The notes: generated by a model not told the origin, from the sequence alone. Counted from the first letter of the stretch, positions 35,743 through 45,488 are shown. The stretch: 64,000 nucleotides of DNA from JAWKWA01 sp041397765 (GCA_041397765.1 JAWKWA010000018.1:1-64000); one strand, 5' to 3'. A program made the numbers and translations.

Positions 35743-36975
35743 ATGAGACGCGTGGTCGTGACCGGCATGGGGATCGTGTCCTCCATCGGCAACAATGCCC
35801 AGGAGGTGACGGCGTCGCTGCGCGAGGCGCGCTCGGGCATTCGCAAGTCCGACCGCTATGCCGAGCTCGGCTTCCGCTGCCAGGTCCATGGCGAGCCCCA
35901 GCTCGACTGGGAGGCGATGATCGATCGCAAGGTGCGTCGGTTCATGGCCGCCGGCTCGGCCTGGAACTATATCGCCATGCAGCAGGCGATCCAGGATGCG
36001 GGGCTGGAGAAGAAGGACGTCTCCAACGAGCGTACCGGTATCGTCATGGGCTCGGGCGGTCCCTCGACCTCGACCATCGTCGCGGCCGCCGACACCACCC
36101 GTACCAAGGGACCAAAGAAGGTCGGACCCTTCGAGGTGCCGAAGGCCATGTCCTCGACCGCCTCCGCGACCCTCGCCACGCCCTTCCAGATCCACGGCGT
36201 CAACTATTCCATCTCCTCGGCCTGCGCGACCTCGTCCCACTGCATCGGCAACTCGGCCGAGCTCATCCAGTGGGGCAAGCAGGACGTCATGTTCGCCGGC
36301 GGCAGCGAGGAGCTCGATTGGACGCTGTCGGTGCTGTTCGATTCCATGCAGGCCATGTCGTCCCGCTTCAACGACACACCCGACAAGGCGAGCCGTGCCT
36401 ATGACGTGAACCGCGACGGCTTCGTCATCGCCGGCGGCGCCGGCGTGCTCGTCCTCGAGGAGCTGGAGCACGCCAAGGCCCGTGGCGCCCGCATCTATGC
36501 CGAGGTCGCCGGCTATGGCGCCACCTCCGACGGGCACGACATGGTGGCCCCCTCGGGCGAAGGCGCCGCGCGCTGCATGCGTCTCGCCATGAAGGGCCTC
36601 GACGGCCGTGGTCTCGGCTGCCCGGTCGACTACATCAACCCGCACGCCACCTCGACGCCGATCGGCGACCTGAAGGAGATCGAGGCGATCCGCGAGGTGT
36701 TCGGCGAGAAGGTGCCGCCGATCTCGGCCACCAAGTCGCTGACCGGTCACTCCCTCGGCGCCGCCGGCGTCCAGGAGGCGATCTACTCGCTCCTCATGAT
36801 GTCGAACGGCTTCATCGCCGAATCGGCCAATATCGAGGAGCTCGATCCCGCTTTCGCCGACATGCCGATCGCCCGCAAGCGCCAGGACGGCGTCGATCTC
36901 GATTGCGTGATGTCGAACAGCTTCGGCTTCGGCGGCACCAACGCGACGCTTGTTTTCCGCCGTTACGAAGCGTGA
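35743..36975 (+). CDS. fabB: 3-oxoacyl-ACP synthase I
   Basis: The 410-residue KAS I starts MRRVVVTGMGIVSSIGNN. The catalytic Cys is in ISSACATSSHC, and the two active His in NPHATSTPIGD and KSLTGHSLGAAG. FabB elongates the cis-3-decenoyl-ACP made by FabA. The 152-bp gap after fabA has no evident terminator, so the pair is probably co-transcribed. ATG 35743 was chosen because upstream residues are not conserved. Confidence 0.95.
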   Translation: MRRVVVTGMGIVSSIGNNAQEVTASLREARSGIRKSDRYAELGFRCQVHGEPQLDWEAMIDRKVRRFMAAGSAWNYIAMQQAIQDAGLEKKDVSNERTGIVMGSGGPSTSTIVAAADTTRTKGPKKVGPFEVPKAMSSTASATLATPFQIHGVNYSISSACATSSHCIGNSAELIQWGKQDVMFAGGSEELDWTLSVLFDSMQAMSSRFNDTPDKASRAYDVNRDGFVIAGGAGVLVLEELEHAKARGARIYAEVAGYGATSDGHDMVAPSGEGAARCMRLAMKGLDGRGLGCPVDYINPHATSTPIGDLKEIEAIREVFGEKVPPISATKSLTGHSLGAAGVQEAIYSLLMMSNGFIAESANIEELDPAFADMPIARKRQDGVDLDCVMSNSFGFGGTNATLVFRRYEA

Positions 36976-37069
36976 TTTCGCGGGCCGGGCGAAACACTGC
37001 ATAAGTTTTGTTGGATGCCCTTTTTTGGTCCGCCGCGGACCGGGCGCCGGGGGCAGGAGAGAGCATCAG

Positions 37070-37942
37070 ATGAGCGAAGTCGACATCGCCGTTCCCGGGC
37101 CGCTGATGGCGGGCAAGCGTGGCCTTGTCATGGGCGTCGCCAATGATCGCTCGATCGCCTGGGGCATCGCCCGGGTGCTGGCCGGCCAAGGGGCAAAACT
37201 CGCCTTCACGTACCAGGGCGACGCCTTCGGCCGGCGCGCCATTCCGCTCGCACAATCGGTCGGCGCCGAGGTGATCGAGAGCTGCGACGTCATGGACCTC
37301 GCCTCGGTCGACCGCGTCTTCGAGGCGATCGCCCGCACCTGGGGCTCGCTCGATTTCGTCGTCCACGCGCTCGCTTTCTCCGACCGCAACGAGCTGCGCG
37401 GCCGCTACGCCGACACCAGCCGCGCCAATTTCCAGCAGACCATGGTGATCTCCTGCTTCTCCTTCACCGAGATCGCCAAGCGCGCCGCCGCCCTGATGCC
37501 GAACGGCGGCTCGATGATCACCCTGACCTATGGCGGGGCGACGCGCGTGGTGCCGAGCTACAATGTCATGGGCGTCGCCAAGGCCGCGCTCGAGGCCAGC
37601 GTTCGCTATCTCGCCGCCGATTTCGGGCCGCAGGGCGTCCGGGTCAATGCGCTGTCGGCCGGGCCGATGCGCACGCTCGCCGGCGCTGGTGTCTCCGATG
37701 CGCGCACCATCTTCAACTACCAGAAGGACCACAGCCCGCTGCGTCGCACGCCGACGCTGGACGAGGTCGGCGGGGCGGCCCTCTATCTGCTCTCGCCGAT
37801 GTCGGGTGCCGTCACCGGCGAGGTCCATTTCGTCGATTGCGGCTACTCGACCCTCGCCATGCCCTCGCTCGACGAGCTGAAGACGCTCGAGGCCGATGCC
37901 GAGGCCGTGGGCCGCACCCGCGCCGCCGACGCGGCGGAGTAG
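37070..37942 (+). CDS. fabI: Enoyl-ACP reductase (NADH)
   Basis: The 290-residue FabI has the nucleotide-binding segment RGLVMGVANDRSIAWGIA and the Y-x6-K catalytic pair in SYNVMGVAKAALEASVRYLA. SAGPMRTLAGAGVSD is the substrate loop, close to the family's triclosan-binding region. It reduces enoyl-ACP in the last elongation step. ATG 37070 follows CAGGAGAG. It is 94 bp after fabB in the same direction. The C-terminus has a ~25-residue Ala/Glu-rich extension. Confidence 0.94.
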   Translation: MSEVDIAVPGPLMAGKRGLVMGVANDRSIAWGIARVLAGQGAKLAFTYQGDAFGRRAIPLAQSVGAEVIESCDVMDLASVDRVFEAIARTWGSLDFVVHALAFSDRNELRGRYADTSRANFQQTMVISCFSFTEIAKRAAALMPNGGSMITLTYGGATRVVPSYNVMGVAKAALEASVRYLAADFGPQGVRVNALSAGPMRTLAGAGVSDARTIFNYQKDHSPLRRTPTLDEVGGAALYLLSPMSGAVTGEVHFVDCGYSTLAMPSLDELKTLEADAEAVGRTRAADAAE

Positions 37943-38192
37943 ACGCCCCCCGCACCCGTCACGATGCTTTGGCCCGATCGCAGGACCAGTTCGCCGGACG
38001 GAAGCCGGGCCGGGTGACCGCACGCGCACTCATGAACCGGCGGCGTTCCCGCGCCTCGCCCGGCCGCATGCCTCCCCTGACCCTCGCACGGCCGCAGCGG
38101 CTTTGACGCCCGCCCGCCCGCGTGCTCAATTCCCCCGGCCGTCGACACGGCCCGGGAGACGCCACGCGGTCGTGGCCATGCGGGGGCATCAC

Positions 38193-39788
38193 ATGGACAG
38201 CTACGACTACATCGTCATCGGCGCCGGCTCGGCCGGCTGCGTGCTCGCCAACCGCCTGAGCGCGAGCGGCCGCCATCACGTGCTGCTGATCGAGGCCGGC
38301 CCCGTCGACCGCAACATCTGGATCCATGTCCCGCTCGGCTATGCCAAGCTCTTCAAGAACCGCCGCCTCAACTGGATGTACGAGACCGAGCCCGAGCCCG
38401 AGCTGAAGGGACGCAAGGTCTTCCAGCCGCGCGGCCGGGTGCTCGGCGGCTCCTCGGCCATCAACGGCCTCATCTACATCCGCGGCCAGCGCGAGGATTT
38501 CGATCATTGGCGCCAGCTCGGCAACGAGGGCTGGTCCTATGACGACGTGCTCCCCTATTTCCGTCGCGCCGAGAACCAGGAGCGCGGCGCCGACGCGTTC
38601 CACGGCGTCGGCGGGCCGCTCTCGGTATCTGACGCCCGCGACCGCGATCCGCTGATCGAGGCCTTCATCGACGCCTGCGAGGCCGAAGGCATCCCCCGCA
38701 ATCCCGATTTCAACGGCGCCACCCAGGAGGGCGCCGGCTACTTCCAGACCACATCGCGCAACGGCCGGCGCTGCTCGACGGCGGTCGGCTATCTGCGGCC
38801 GGCCGAGCGTCGCCCCAACCTCACCATCGAGACCGACGCCCCGGTCGAGGCGATCACCTTCGCGGGCACGCGTGCGACCGGCGTCAGATATCGCAAGGGC
38901 GGTGAGGTCAGGACCGCGACGGCGCGGGGCGAGATCATTCTCTCGGCGGGCGCCATCGCCTCGCCGCAGCTGCTCGAGCTGTCCGGCATCGGTGACGGCC
39001 GCCGCCTGCAGAAGCTCGGCATTCCCGTCGTCGCCGATCGACCCGCCGTCGGCGAGAATCTCAAGGACCATTTCCAGGTCCGCATCGTCATGGAGGCGTC
39101 GCGCCCGATCACCATCAACGACAAGGTCAACAATCTCGTCCGCCGCGCCGGCGTCGGCCTCGACTATCTCATCCGCCGTCGCGGTCCCCTCGCCATCAGC
39201 GCCGGCGCCGCCGCCTGCTTCTTCCGCACGCGCCCCGAGCTCGCCTCCCCCGACATCCAGGTCCATTTCATCCAGTTCAGCACCGACAGGATGGGCGAGG
39301 CGCTGCATCCCTTTTCCGGCTTCACCGCCTCCGTCTGCCAGCTCCGCCCCGAGAGCACGGGCGCCGTCCACGCCCGCACGCCTCGCCCCGGCGATCCGCC
39401 CGAGATCCGCGTCAACTATCTCTCGACCGGGCTCGACCGGCAGACCAATGTCGACGCTCTGAAGAAGCTGCGGGCGATCCTCCACGCCGCCCCGATGAAG
39501 CCGCTCGTTCGCCGCGAAGTCTATCCCGGCCCTGAGGTGAGGAGCGACGAGGATCTGCTCGACTATGCCCGCACGGTCGGCTCGACGATCTACCACCCGA
39601 CCTGCACCTGCATCATGGGTCGCGGCGAGCGCGCCGTCGTGACGCCGGACCTGAAGGTGATCGGCGTCTCGGGCCTGCGCATCGCCGACGGCTCGGTGAT
39701 GCCGAGCCTCGTCTCCGGCAACTCCAACGCCGCCATCGTCATGATCGGCGAGAAAGCCGCCGACCTGATCCTCGCCGAGGCCCGTTGA
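38193..39788 (+). CDS. GMC-family choline-type dehydrogenase
   Basis: The 531-residue FAD-dependent GMC oxidoreductase has the FAD loop YIVIGAGSAGCVLANRLS, GMC signature 1 near RGRVLGGSSAINGLIYIRGQ, signature 2 GAIASPQLLELSGIG, and an active-site His in YHPTCTCIMG. It is close to choline dehydrogenase (BetA) but also to alcohol dehydrogenases such as AlkJ, so substrate and symbol are left open. BetA would oxidise choline from BetC to betaine aldehyde. ATG 38193 follows GGGGG; ATG 38178 is also in frame. No betB is adjacent. Confidence 0.88.
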   Translation: MDSYDYIVIGAGSAGCVLANRLSASGRHHVLLIEAGPVDRNIWIHVPLGYAKLFKNRRLNWMYETEPEPELKGRKVFQPRGRVLGGSSAINGLIYIRGQREDFDHWRQLGNEGWSYDDVLPYFRRAENQERGADAFHGVGGPLSVSDARDRDPLIEAFIDACEAEGIPRNPDFNGATQEGAGYFQTTSRNGRRCSTAVGYLRPAERRPNLTIETDAPVEAITFAGTRATGVRYRKGGEVRTATARGEIILSAGAIASPQLLELSGIGDGRRLQKLGIPVVADRPAVGENLKDHFQVRIVMEASRPITINDKVNNLVRRAGVGLDYLIRRRGPLAISAGAAACFFRTRPELASPDIQVHFIQFSTDRMGEALHPFSGFTASVCQLRPESTGAVHARTPRPGDPPEIRVNYLSTGLDRQTNVDALKKLRAILHAAPMKPLVRREVYPGPEVRSDEDLLDYARTVGSTIYHPTCTCIMGRGERAVVTPDLKVIGVSGLRIADGSVMPSLVSGNSNAAIVMIGEKAADLILAEAR

Positions 39789-39857
39789 GATGGGTGGGTG
39801 GCATTCCCGCCGCTTCCCGCCTGACAACGGCCACTTCGTCCCGCTAATGTCGCTGCC

Positions 39858-40724
39858 ATGATCGGGCTATTCGATTCGGGACATGGCGGGCTGACGGTTC
39901 TGGCGGCGCTGGTGGCGCGCTATCCGGACATCGCTTTCGTCTATCTCGGCGACCACGCCAACGTGCCCTATGGCAACCGCCCCTCCGAGGAGATCGTCGA
40001 TCTGACGCGGGCCGGCGTCGTCTCGCTCTTCGGGCGCGGCTGCCGGCTCGTCGTGCTCGCCTGCAACACGGCGACGGCGGTTGCGGCCCGCACCCTCCAG
40101 CGCGACTGGCTGCCCCTCACCGCCTATGCCGGAAGTCACAATGTCATCGGCATCATCGCCCCGACCGTCGAGGCGGCGACCCAGACGCCCTGGGCCGTGA
40201 CGACCCCCCAGTATCCCCAGAAATACAACACCGACCTCATCGCCGTATTCGGCACGCGCCGCACCGTCGGCTCCGGCGTCTACCCCGAGGAGATCCGCAA
40301 GCGCTGTCCGAAGGTCGAGGTCGTCCAGCAGGCCTGCCCCGATCTTGCCGGCGCCATCGAGGCCGGCTGGCCCGAGGCCGAGCTCGAACACATGGTTGCG
40401 GCCTATGTCGGGGAGCTGATGGCGGCGACGGGCGGGCGGCCGCCGCACCGCGCCATCCTCGGCTGCACGCATTTTCCGCTGGTGGAGCACCTGTTCCGCC
40501 GGCACCTGCCGCCCTTCACGCGGCTCCTCGGCCAGCCTGCCATCGTCGCCGACAGCCTGGAGGATTACCTCCAGCGCCATCCGCGTTATCGCGGCGTCAC
40601 CGAGGCCGGGCACCGTCCGCTGGTGCTGACGACGGGAGCGGCCGCCGAGATCGATCCGGCCGTCCGCCGCTTCTGGCCCGATCATCCCCCCTTCGACATG
40701 AAGGCGCTCGCCGAGATGGCGTGA
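39858..40724 (+). CDS. murI: Glutamate racemase
   Basis: The 288-residue protein has both racemase cysteines, in VVLACNTATAVAART and ILGCTHFPLVEHL. The opening IGLFDSGHGGLTVL and the YLGDHANVPYG loop are diagnostic. It makes D-glutamate for peptidoglycan. ATG 39858 gives the conserved N-terminus. It is monocistronic, 69 bp after the GMC gene, with no terminator seen between them. Confidence 0.94.
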   Translation: MIGLFDSGHGGLTVLAALVARYPDIAFVYLGDHANVPYGNRPSEEIVDLTRAGVVSLFGRGCRLVVLACNTATAVAARTLQRDWLPLTAYAGSHNVIGIIAPTVEAATQTPWAVTTPQYPQKYNTDLIAVFGTRRTVGSGVYPEEIRKRCPKVEVVQQACPDLAGAIEAGWPEAELEHMVAAYVGELMAATGGRPPHRAILGCTHFPLVEHLFRRHLPPFTRLLGQPAIVADSLEDYLQRHPRYRGVTEAGHRPLVLTTGAAAEIDPAVRRFWPDHPPFDMKALAEMA

Positions 40725-41142
40725 GGCGCGAGGGGCTGACCGGCCGGCTGTTCACCCGAATGCTGCCGGGCGCCATTGATCCGCCGCGTCGAGGCGGCTT
40801 CGAGAGGTCCCCCCAGTTGGTCGTGTCGGAAAGACGGCCTCCCCCCGATCCCCGTCACCGTTTGCCTTGATGGCGCGCAGCCCACGATCCGAGACCACTC
40901 CGCCCCCTCCGCTTCCCCGGACGGCCAGAGGCCGGGCCGGGGGCGAGGTGCCCCGCGGCTCGGGCTCGGCTGCTCGCACCCCACTTGCCGGCTCTCATCC
41001 TGCCCGCAGCCCCTGGGTCCCGGCTCTCCGCCTGCCGGCGCAGGCTTCGGCCGGGAAGGCGGGTGATGGAGAATGCCCGCCGGTACGAACCGGGCTCAGT
41101 CCTGACGGTTCAGACCGGGTTGATACCTGACATCGCCGCTCA
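40725..41142. other. Intergenic gap between murI and xsc, no feature recognised
   Basis: The 418 bp lie between the convergent ends of murI and xsc. The region is GC-rich with many CCCC/GGGG runs. I see no gene, no strong hairpin with a T-run, and no repeat shared with the rest of the window. Confidence 0.5.
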
Positions 41143-42918
41143 TCACGCTCCCTTCTGCGGGCGCATGTCGGCCCGGTCGATGCCGGCGACGACGACCGGC
41201 TTCTTCATGGCGTCGCGCCGGAACGGCTCGCCGAGCTCCTGGTTGAGGATCACCTCGATGAAGGTGGTGACGCCGTTCTTCTGGGCCTCGCAGGATTCCT
41301 TCAGGGCGGCCGTCAGGTCGGCCGCATTGCGCGCGACGACGCCCTTGAGGCCGCAGCCTTCCGCGACGCGCGCATAGCTGAGCTCGGGGTCGAGCTCGGT
41401 GCCGACGAAATTGTCGTCGTACCAGAGCGTCGTGTTGCGCTTCTCGGCGCCCCACTGGTAGTTGCGGAAGATCACCATGGTGATGCCCGGCCACTCCTTG
41501 CGCCCGACCGAGCCCATCTCGCTCATCGAGATGCCGAAGGCGCCGTCGCCGGCAAAGCCGACCACGGGCGTGTCCGGGCAGCCGATCTTGGCGCCGATGA
41601 TCGCCGGAAAGCCGTAGCCGCAGGGACCGAACAGGCCCGGCGCCAGATATTTCCGTCCCGCCTCGAAGCTCGGATAGGCATTGCCGATCGCGCAATTGTT
41701 GCCGATGTCGGAGGAGATGATGGCGTCCTTGGGCAGACCCGCCTGGATCGCCCGCCAGGCCTGGCGCGGCGACAGCCGCTCAGGGTTGCGGTTGCGCGCC
41801 CGCTCGTTCCAGGTCGTGCCCGGATCGTCGTCCTCGTGGTCCATGCTCGAGAGCGTCTGCAGCCAGGCCGATTTCGTCTTGTGGATGAGCGCCTTGCGCT
41901 CCTCGCGGCCGGCATCGCCGGCTTTGGCTGAGAGCTCGGCGAGGATCTGGCGGGCGACCAGCCGCGCATCGCCGCAGATGCCGACGGCGACTGGCTTCGT
42001 CAGGCCGATGCGGTCGGCATTGATGTCGACCTGGATGATCTTGGCCTCTTTCGGCCAGTAGTCGATGCCGTAGCCCGGCAGCGTCGAGAACGGGTTGAGC
42101 CGCGTCCCGAGCGCGAGCACCACATCGGCCCGGGCGATCAGCTCCATGGCCGCCTTCGAGCCGTTGTAGCCGAGCGGACCGCAGGCGAGCCGATGGCTGC
42201 CGGGGAAGCTGTCATTGTGCTGGTAGTTGTTGCAGACCGGCGCATCGAGCCGCTCGGCGAGCTTTGCAAGGTCGGGAATGGCGCCTGCCAGCACCACGCC
42301 CGCGCCCGACAGGATCGCCGGGAACTTCGCCTCCGAGAGCAGGCGCGCCGCCTCCTTGATCGCGTCCGCCCCGCCGGCCGGCCGCTCGAACTCGACCACC
42401 GCCGGCAGATTGATGTCGACCACCTGGCACCAGTAGTCGCGCGGGATGTTGATCTGGCAGGGCGCCGAAAGGCGCTTCGCCTTCAGGATCACCCGGTTTA
42501 GCACTTCGGCGATCCGCGAGGGATCGCGCACCTCCTCCTGATAGGCGACCATGTCGCGGAAGAGGGCCATCTGCTCGACCTCCTGGAAGCCGCCCTGGCC
42601 GATCGTGCGGTTGGCGGCCTGCGGCGTCACCAGCAGCATCGGCGTGTGGTTCCAGTAGGCGGTCTTGATCGGCGTGACGAAATTGGTGATGCCCGGGCCG
42701 TTCTGGGCGATGCACATGGCGATCTTGCCGGTGGCGCGCGTGTAGCCGTCGCAGATGAAACCGCCGTTCATCTCGTTGGCGACGTCCCAGAAGGTGATGC
42801 CGGCCTTGGGGAAGAGGTCGGAGATCGGCATGAAGGCCGAGCCGATGATGCCGAAGGCATGCTCGATGCCGTGGCGCTGCAGCACCTTCACGAAGGCTTC
42901 CTCGGTCGTCATCTTCAT
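41143..42918 (-). CDS. xsc: Sulfoacetaldehyde acetyltransferase
   Basis: The 591-residue TPP enzyme has the Xsc-type N-terminus MKMTTEEAFVKVLQRHGIEH and GIIGSAFMPISDLFPKAGIT, followed by RTIGQGGFQEVEQMALFRDM. The TPP motif is GDGAFGISMSEMGSVGRKEW. Xsc converts sulfoacetaldehyde plus phosphate to acetyl phosphate and sulfite in taurine, isethionate and sulfonate breakdown. It starts at ATG 42918 after AAAGGA. The usual partner pta is absent nearby, as are tau genes. A Crp/Fnr-type regulator is divergent 410 bp away and may control it. Confidence 0.94.
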   Translation of the reverse strand: MKMTTEEAFVKVLQRHGIEHAFGIIGSAFMPISDLFPKAGITFWDVANEMNGGFICDGYTRATGKIAMCIAQNGPGITNFVTPIKTAYWNHTPMLLVTPQAANRTIGQGGFQEVEQMALFRDMVAYQEEVRDPSRIAEVLNRVILKAKRLSAPCQINIPRDYWCQVVDINLPAVVEFERPAGGADAIKEAARLLSEAKFPAILSGAGVVLAGAIPDLAKLAERLDAPVCNNYQHNDSFPGSHRLACGPLGYNGSKAAMELIARADVVLALGTRLNPFSTLPGYGIDYWPKEAKIIQVDINADRIGLTKPVAVGICGDARLVARQILAELSAKAGDAGREERKALIHKTKSAWLQTLSSMDHEDDDPGTTWNERARNRNPERLSPRQAWRAIQAGLPKDAIISSDIGNNCAIGNAYPSFEAGRKYLAPGLFGPCGYGFPAIIGAKIGCPDTPVVGFAGDGAFGISMSEMGSVGRKEWPGITMVIFRNYQWGAEKRNTTLWYDDNFVGTELDPELSYARVAEGCGLKGVVARNAADLTAALKESCEAQKNGVTTFIEVILNQELGEPFRRDAMKKPVVVAGIDRADMRPQKGA

Positions 42919-43328
42919 GGGCGTCGTCCTTTGCGGGCGTCGGTTTCGACGGGTGTGGGCGGCTTCCTGGGATCGGCTTGGCGTTGCGCGGCCTGCCGCT
43001 CCGGGCGGGCGGAGCATCGCCTCGGGGCTTCCGGGAGCAAAGGGGCTCTCCCCGGCTCTGTCCGTGCGCGAGCCGCCATCTCCCATCCTGCTAGTCCGGG
43101 CGCTGGCTCCAAGTAAGGTCCAGTTCGCGCGGAGAAGGGGACCAGCCGTGGGGGCATGCGGGCTCGTTTGGCGGCCGGCAGTGCCGATCCGGGGTTGCGG
43201 CTGCGGGCATGCCGCGTAAACTCCGGTTGCGCGAGCATGGCGGCCCCGTGCCTGGCCGGCGCTCCGCTCCTCCCGCCAGAAGCCCCCCGAGAGCCCGCCA
43301 GAATCTCCCCGAGAGAATGAGGATCCGG
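42919..43328. promoter_or_regulatory. Divergent control region between xsc and the Crp/Fnr gene
   Basis: About 410 bp with no credible gene. It holds the xsc ribosome site (AAAGGA on the minus strand near 42930). I did not find a clear Crp/Fnr palindrome (TTGAT-N4-ATCAA type). Confidence 0.35.
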
Positions 43329-44024
43329 ATGCCCGATCCTGCCGCCGGCAACCTGCTCGCCCGATCGGAGCTCTTCAGCGAGCTCGATCCGGCCACGCTC
43401 GCCGGCCTCGAGCGTGTCATGCGCCGCCGCCCGCTGAAGGCCGACCAGGCCCTCTTCCATCGCGGCGACCGGGCGGACGGCTGCTATGTGATCCTCGAAG
43501 GCGTGCTGAAGGTGGATGCCGCCGGCACGGACGGTGCCGAGACCCTGGTGGCCCTGCTCGGCATCGGCGACGTCGTCGGCGAGATCGGTCTCATCGACGG
43601 ACGGCCGCGTTCGGCGACGGTGACGGCGCTGAAGCCCTCACGGGTCGCCTTTCTCGACATCGACGCCTTCCACCGCTTCGCGGCCGAGCATCCGAGCCTC
43701 TATCGCCACATGCTGCGCATTCTCGGCGCCCGCCTCAGGACCGCCAACGAGAGCCTCGCCCTCCAGCATGGCCGACCGCTCGCGGGCCGGCTCGCGGGCG
43801 TTCTCCTGCGCATGGCCGACGGCTTCGGCCGGCCCCTCGACGGCGGCCGCGTCTTGATCCACGAGACCGTCTCGCAGAGCCTGCTCGCGCAGATGTCGGG
43901 GGCGGCGCGTGAGAATGTCAGCCGCCAGATGAGCGCCTGGCGGCGCGACGGCCTCGTCTCGAAGGTGGCGCGATACTATGTGATCGAGGATCTCGGCCGG
44001 CTCGGTGAGATCGCCGGCCTTTGA
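43329..44024 (+). CDS. Crp/Fnr-family transcriptional regulator
   Basis: The 231-residue protein has an N-terminal cyclic-nucleotide-type beta-roll (FHRGDRADGCYVILEGVLKV; VGEIGLIDGRPRSATVTAL). A C-terminal HTH contains VSQSLLAQMSGAARENVSRQ. The Fnr [4Fe-4S] Cys cluster is missing, so it is not an O2-sensing Fnr; whether it binds cAMP is not evident. ATG 43329 follows GAGG at 6 nt, with ATG 43317 an alternative. It is divergent from xsc and convergent with the ATP12 gene (1-bp gap), and may regulate xsc. Confidence 0.87.
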   Translation: MPDPAAGNLLARSELFSELDPATLAGLERVMRRRPLKADQALFHRGDRADGCYVILEGVLKVDAAGTDGAETLVALLGIGDVVGEIGLIDGRPRSATVTALKPSRVAFLDIDAFHRFAAEHPSLYRHMLRILGARLRTANESLALQHGRPLAGRLAGVLLRMADGFGRPLDGGRVLIHETVSQSLLAQMSGAARENVSRQMSAWRRDGLVSKVARYYVIEDLGRLGEIAGL

Positions 44025-44025
44025 G

Positions 44026-44811
44026 TTATACGTACCCTGCATTCGGACCGAAGGGATCGGTGAGGGCCAGCAGCAGCGCCGCCGCGTCGAAATCCCGCTT
44101 GCGGTCGGCGCGCCGGCGCATCGCCTCGGCGTCGGTTCCCCACTGGCTGATCTGCCAGTCCTCGTCGACATGGGCGGCGCTCCAGGCCGCCTCCGCACCG
44201 AGCGCTCCCCGGCCGATCGCCAGTGCCAGCACGGCCGAGCCCGCCAGCGTCGTCAGCGTGTGCAGCGCCGCGAGTGCGAGGTGGTCGAGACCGGCGATCG
44301 CGGCCGCGAACCGCGCGCCGGTATCGGCTGGCTGGGCGACATGCACGACACCCTCGCCGACCTTGAGATCGCAGCCGAGTACCGAGCGCGCCCAGGCGAG
44401 CGGCGGGTCCCAGTGCTGGCGCTGCAACCGCACGAGGCTGTCGGGATGGCCGGCCCGGTAGCAGAGAAGATCGCTGCCGGCATATCGGGCGATGTCGGCC
44501 GCGACCTCTCCCTCCCGGCCGGCGACGCCGTCGAGGGCGCTGTTGACGAGCCGCGTCAGCGGCATCGATGCCGGATCGATGCGCTCGCCCTGCGCCCGCC
44601 ATTCCTCCGCGATCGCCTCGGCAAGGCCGGCGCGCGGCACCTCGAGCGATCGCTTGCCGGGCGTGCGCAGCGGCCGGCCGTCGAGCAGGACGCGGAATGT
44701 GCCGTCCGCCGCGCCCGGTCCGACCTTGGCCTCGCCGTAGAACCGCCGCGGCAGCTCGGCTCGTGCGAAGGCCGCGGATTTCGCTCCGCCGCTTGCCTCG
44801 CCCTCCGTCAC
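44026..44811 (-). CDS. ATP12-family F1-ATPase assembly chaperone
   Basis: The 261-residue ATP12-family protein contains RRFYGEAKVG, FRVLLDGRPLRTPGKRSLEV, EAIAEEWRAQGERIDP and the conserved DLLCYRAGHPDSLVRLQ, with HVDEDWQISQWG near the C-terminus. In mitochondria ATP12 binds the F1 alpha subunit; bacterial homologues in alphaproteobacteria are assumed to do likewise. Its GTG start (44811) overlaps the HAD stop as GTGA, so the two are coupled. The HAD-ATP12 order is commonly seen in Rhizobiales. Confidence 0.9.
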   Translation of the reverse strand: MTEGEASGGAKSAAFARAELPRRFYGEAKVGPGAADGTFRVLLDGRPLRTPGKRSLEVPRAGLAEAIAEEWRAQGERIDPASMPLTRLVNSALDGVAGREGEVAADIARYAGSDLLCYRAGHPDSLVRLQRQHWDPPLAWARSVLGCDLKVGEGVVHVAQPADTGARFAAAIAGLDHLALAALHTLTTLAGSAVLALAIGRGALGAEAAWSAAHVDEDWQISQWGTDAEAMRRRADRKRDFDAAALLLALTDPFGPNAGYV

Positions 44812-45488
44812 GACGCCTCCCGGGCGGGGATCAGCCGGTCGATCGCCGGCTCGATCTCCCCGAAATGCTGCGCGACGAAATCGGCGCCGCAATCCTTGAG
44901 CAACTCGGGTGGGTGATAGCCCCATGAGACGCCGATCGCCCGCGCCCCGGCATTGATCGCCATCTGCACGTCGAACGAGGTATCGCCGATCATCACGGTG
45001 CGCTGCGGCTCGGCCCCGGTCTCGCGGATCGCCTGCTCGATCATGCCCGGATGCGGCTTGGAGGGCGCGCTGTCCGCCGTCTGGAAGGTGCGGAAGTGCT
45101 CGCGCAGCCCCTCGCGCTCGAGAAAGCTGTCGAGACCCCGGCGCGACTTCCCCGTTGCGACGCCGAGCACGACATCCTCGCGCGCCGAGAGGCGCTCGAC
45201 GAGTTCGCGGGCGCCCTCGAACAGCGGCTCGGTGAAGCCGGGCTCTGCCCTGAGCGCGAACGAGGCCTCGCGATAGGCGCTGCCGAGCCGCCCGAGCAGC
45301 TCGGGCGCGGTGTCGAGCGGTGCCAGAGCCGTCACCGCCTCCATCACCGAGAGCCCGACGATGGACAGCACCGCCTCCCGCGAGGGCGGCGCGACGCCGA
45401 TCGCCTTGAAGCCACTCGTCATGGCGGCACAGATGACATGCTGGCTGTCGACGAGGGTTCCGTCGCAGTCGAGGAGAACGAGCTTCAT
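44808..45488 (-). CDS. HAD-IA family phosphatase
   Basis: The 226-residue phosphatase has motif I LLDCDGTLVDSQ, motif II VLGVATGKSRRG, motif III Lys in PSKPHPGM and motif IV MIGDTSFDVQMA. It resembles phosphoglycolate phosphatases (Gph). The substrate is not fixed by sequence. ATG 45488 opens motif I at the usual distance. It is coupled by a 4-bp overlap to the ATP12 gene and divergent from the SDR at 45606. Confidence 0.9.
   Translation of the reverse strand: MKLVLLDCDGTLVDSQHVICAAMTSGFKAIGVAPPSREAVLSIVGLSVMEAVTALAPLDTAPELLGRLGSAYREASFALRAEPGFTEPLFEGARELVERLSAREDVVLGVATGKSRRGLDSFLEREGLREHFRTFQTADSAPSKPHPGMIEQAIRETGAEPQRTVMIGDTSFDVQMAINAGARAIGVSWGYHPPELLKDCGADFVAQHFGEIEPAIDRLIPAREAS

Noticed and set aside
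38193..39788. Firm betA label
   Set aside because: GMC enzymes of this subgroup also oxidise other alcohols, and no betB or betI is adjacent.
43329..44024. Oxygen sensor Fnr
   Set aside because: The protein lacks the N-terminal cysteine cluster, so only a Crp/Fnr-family label is justified.
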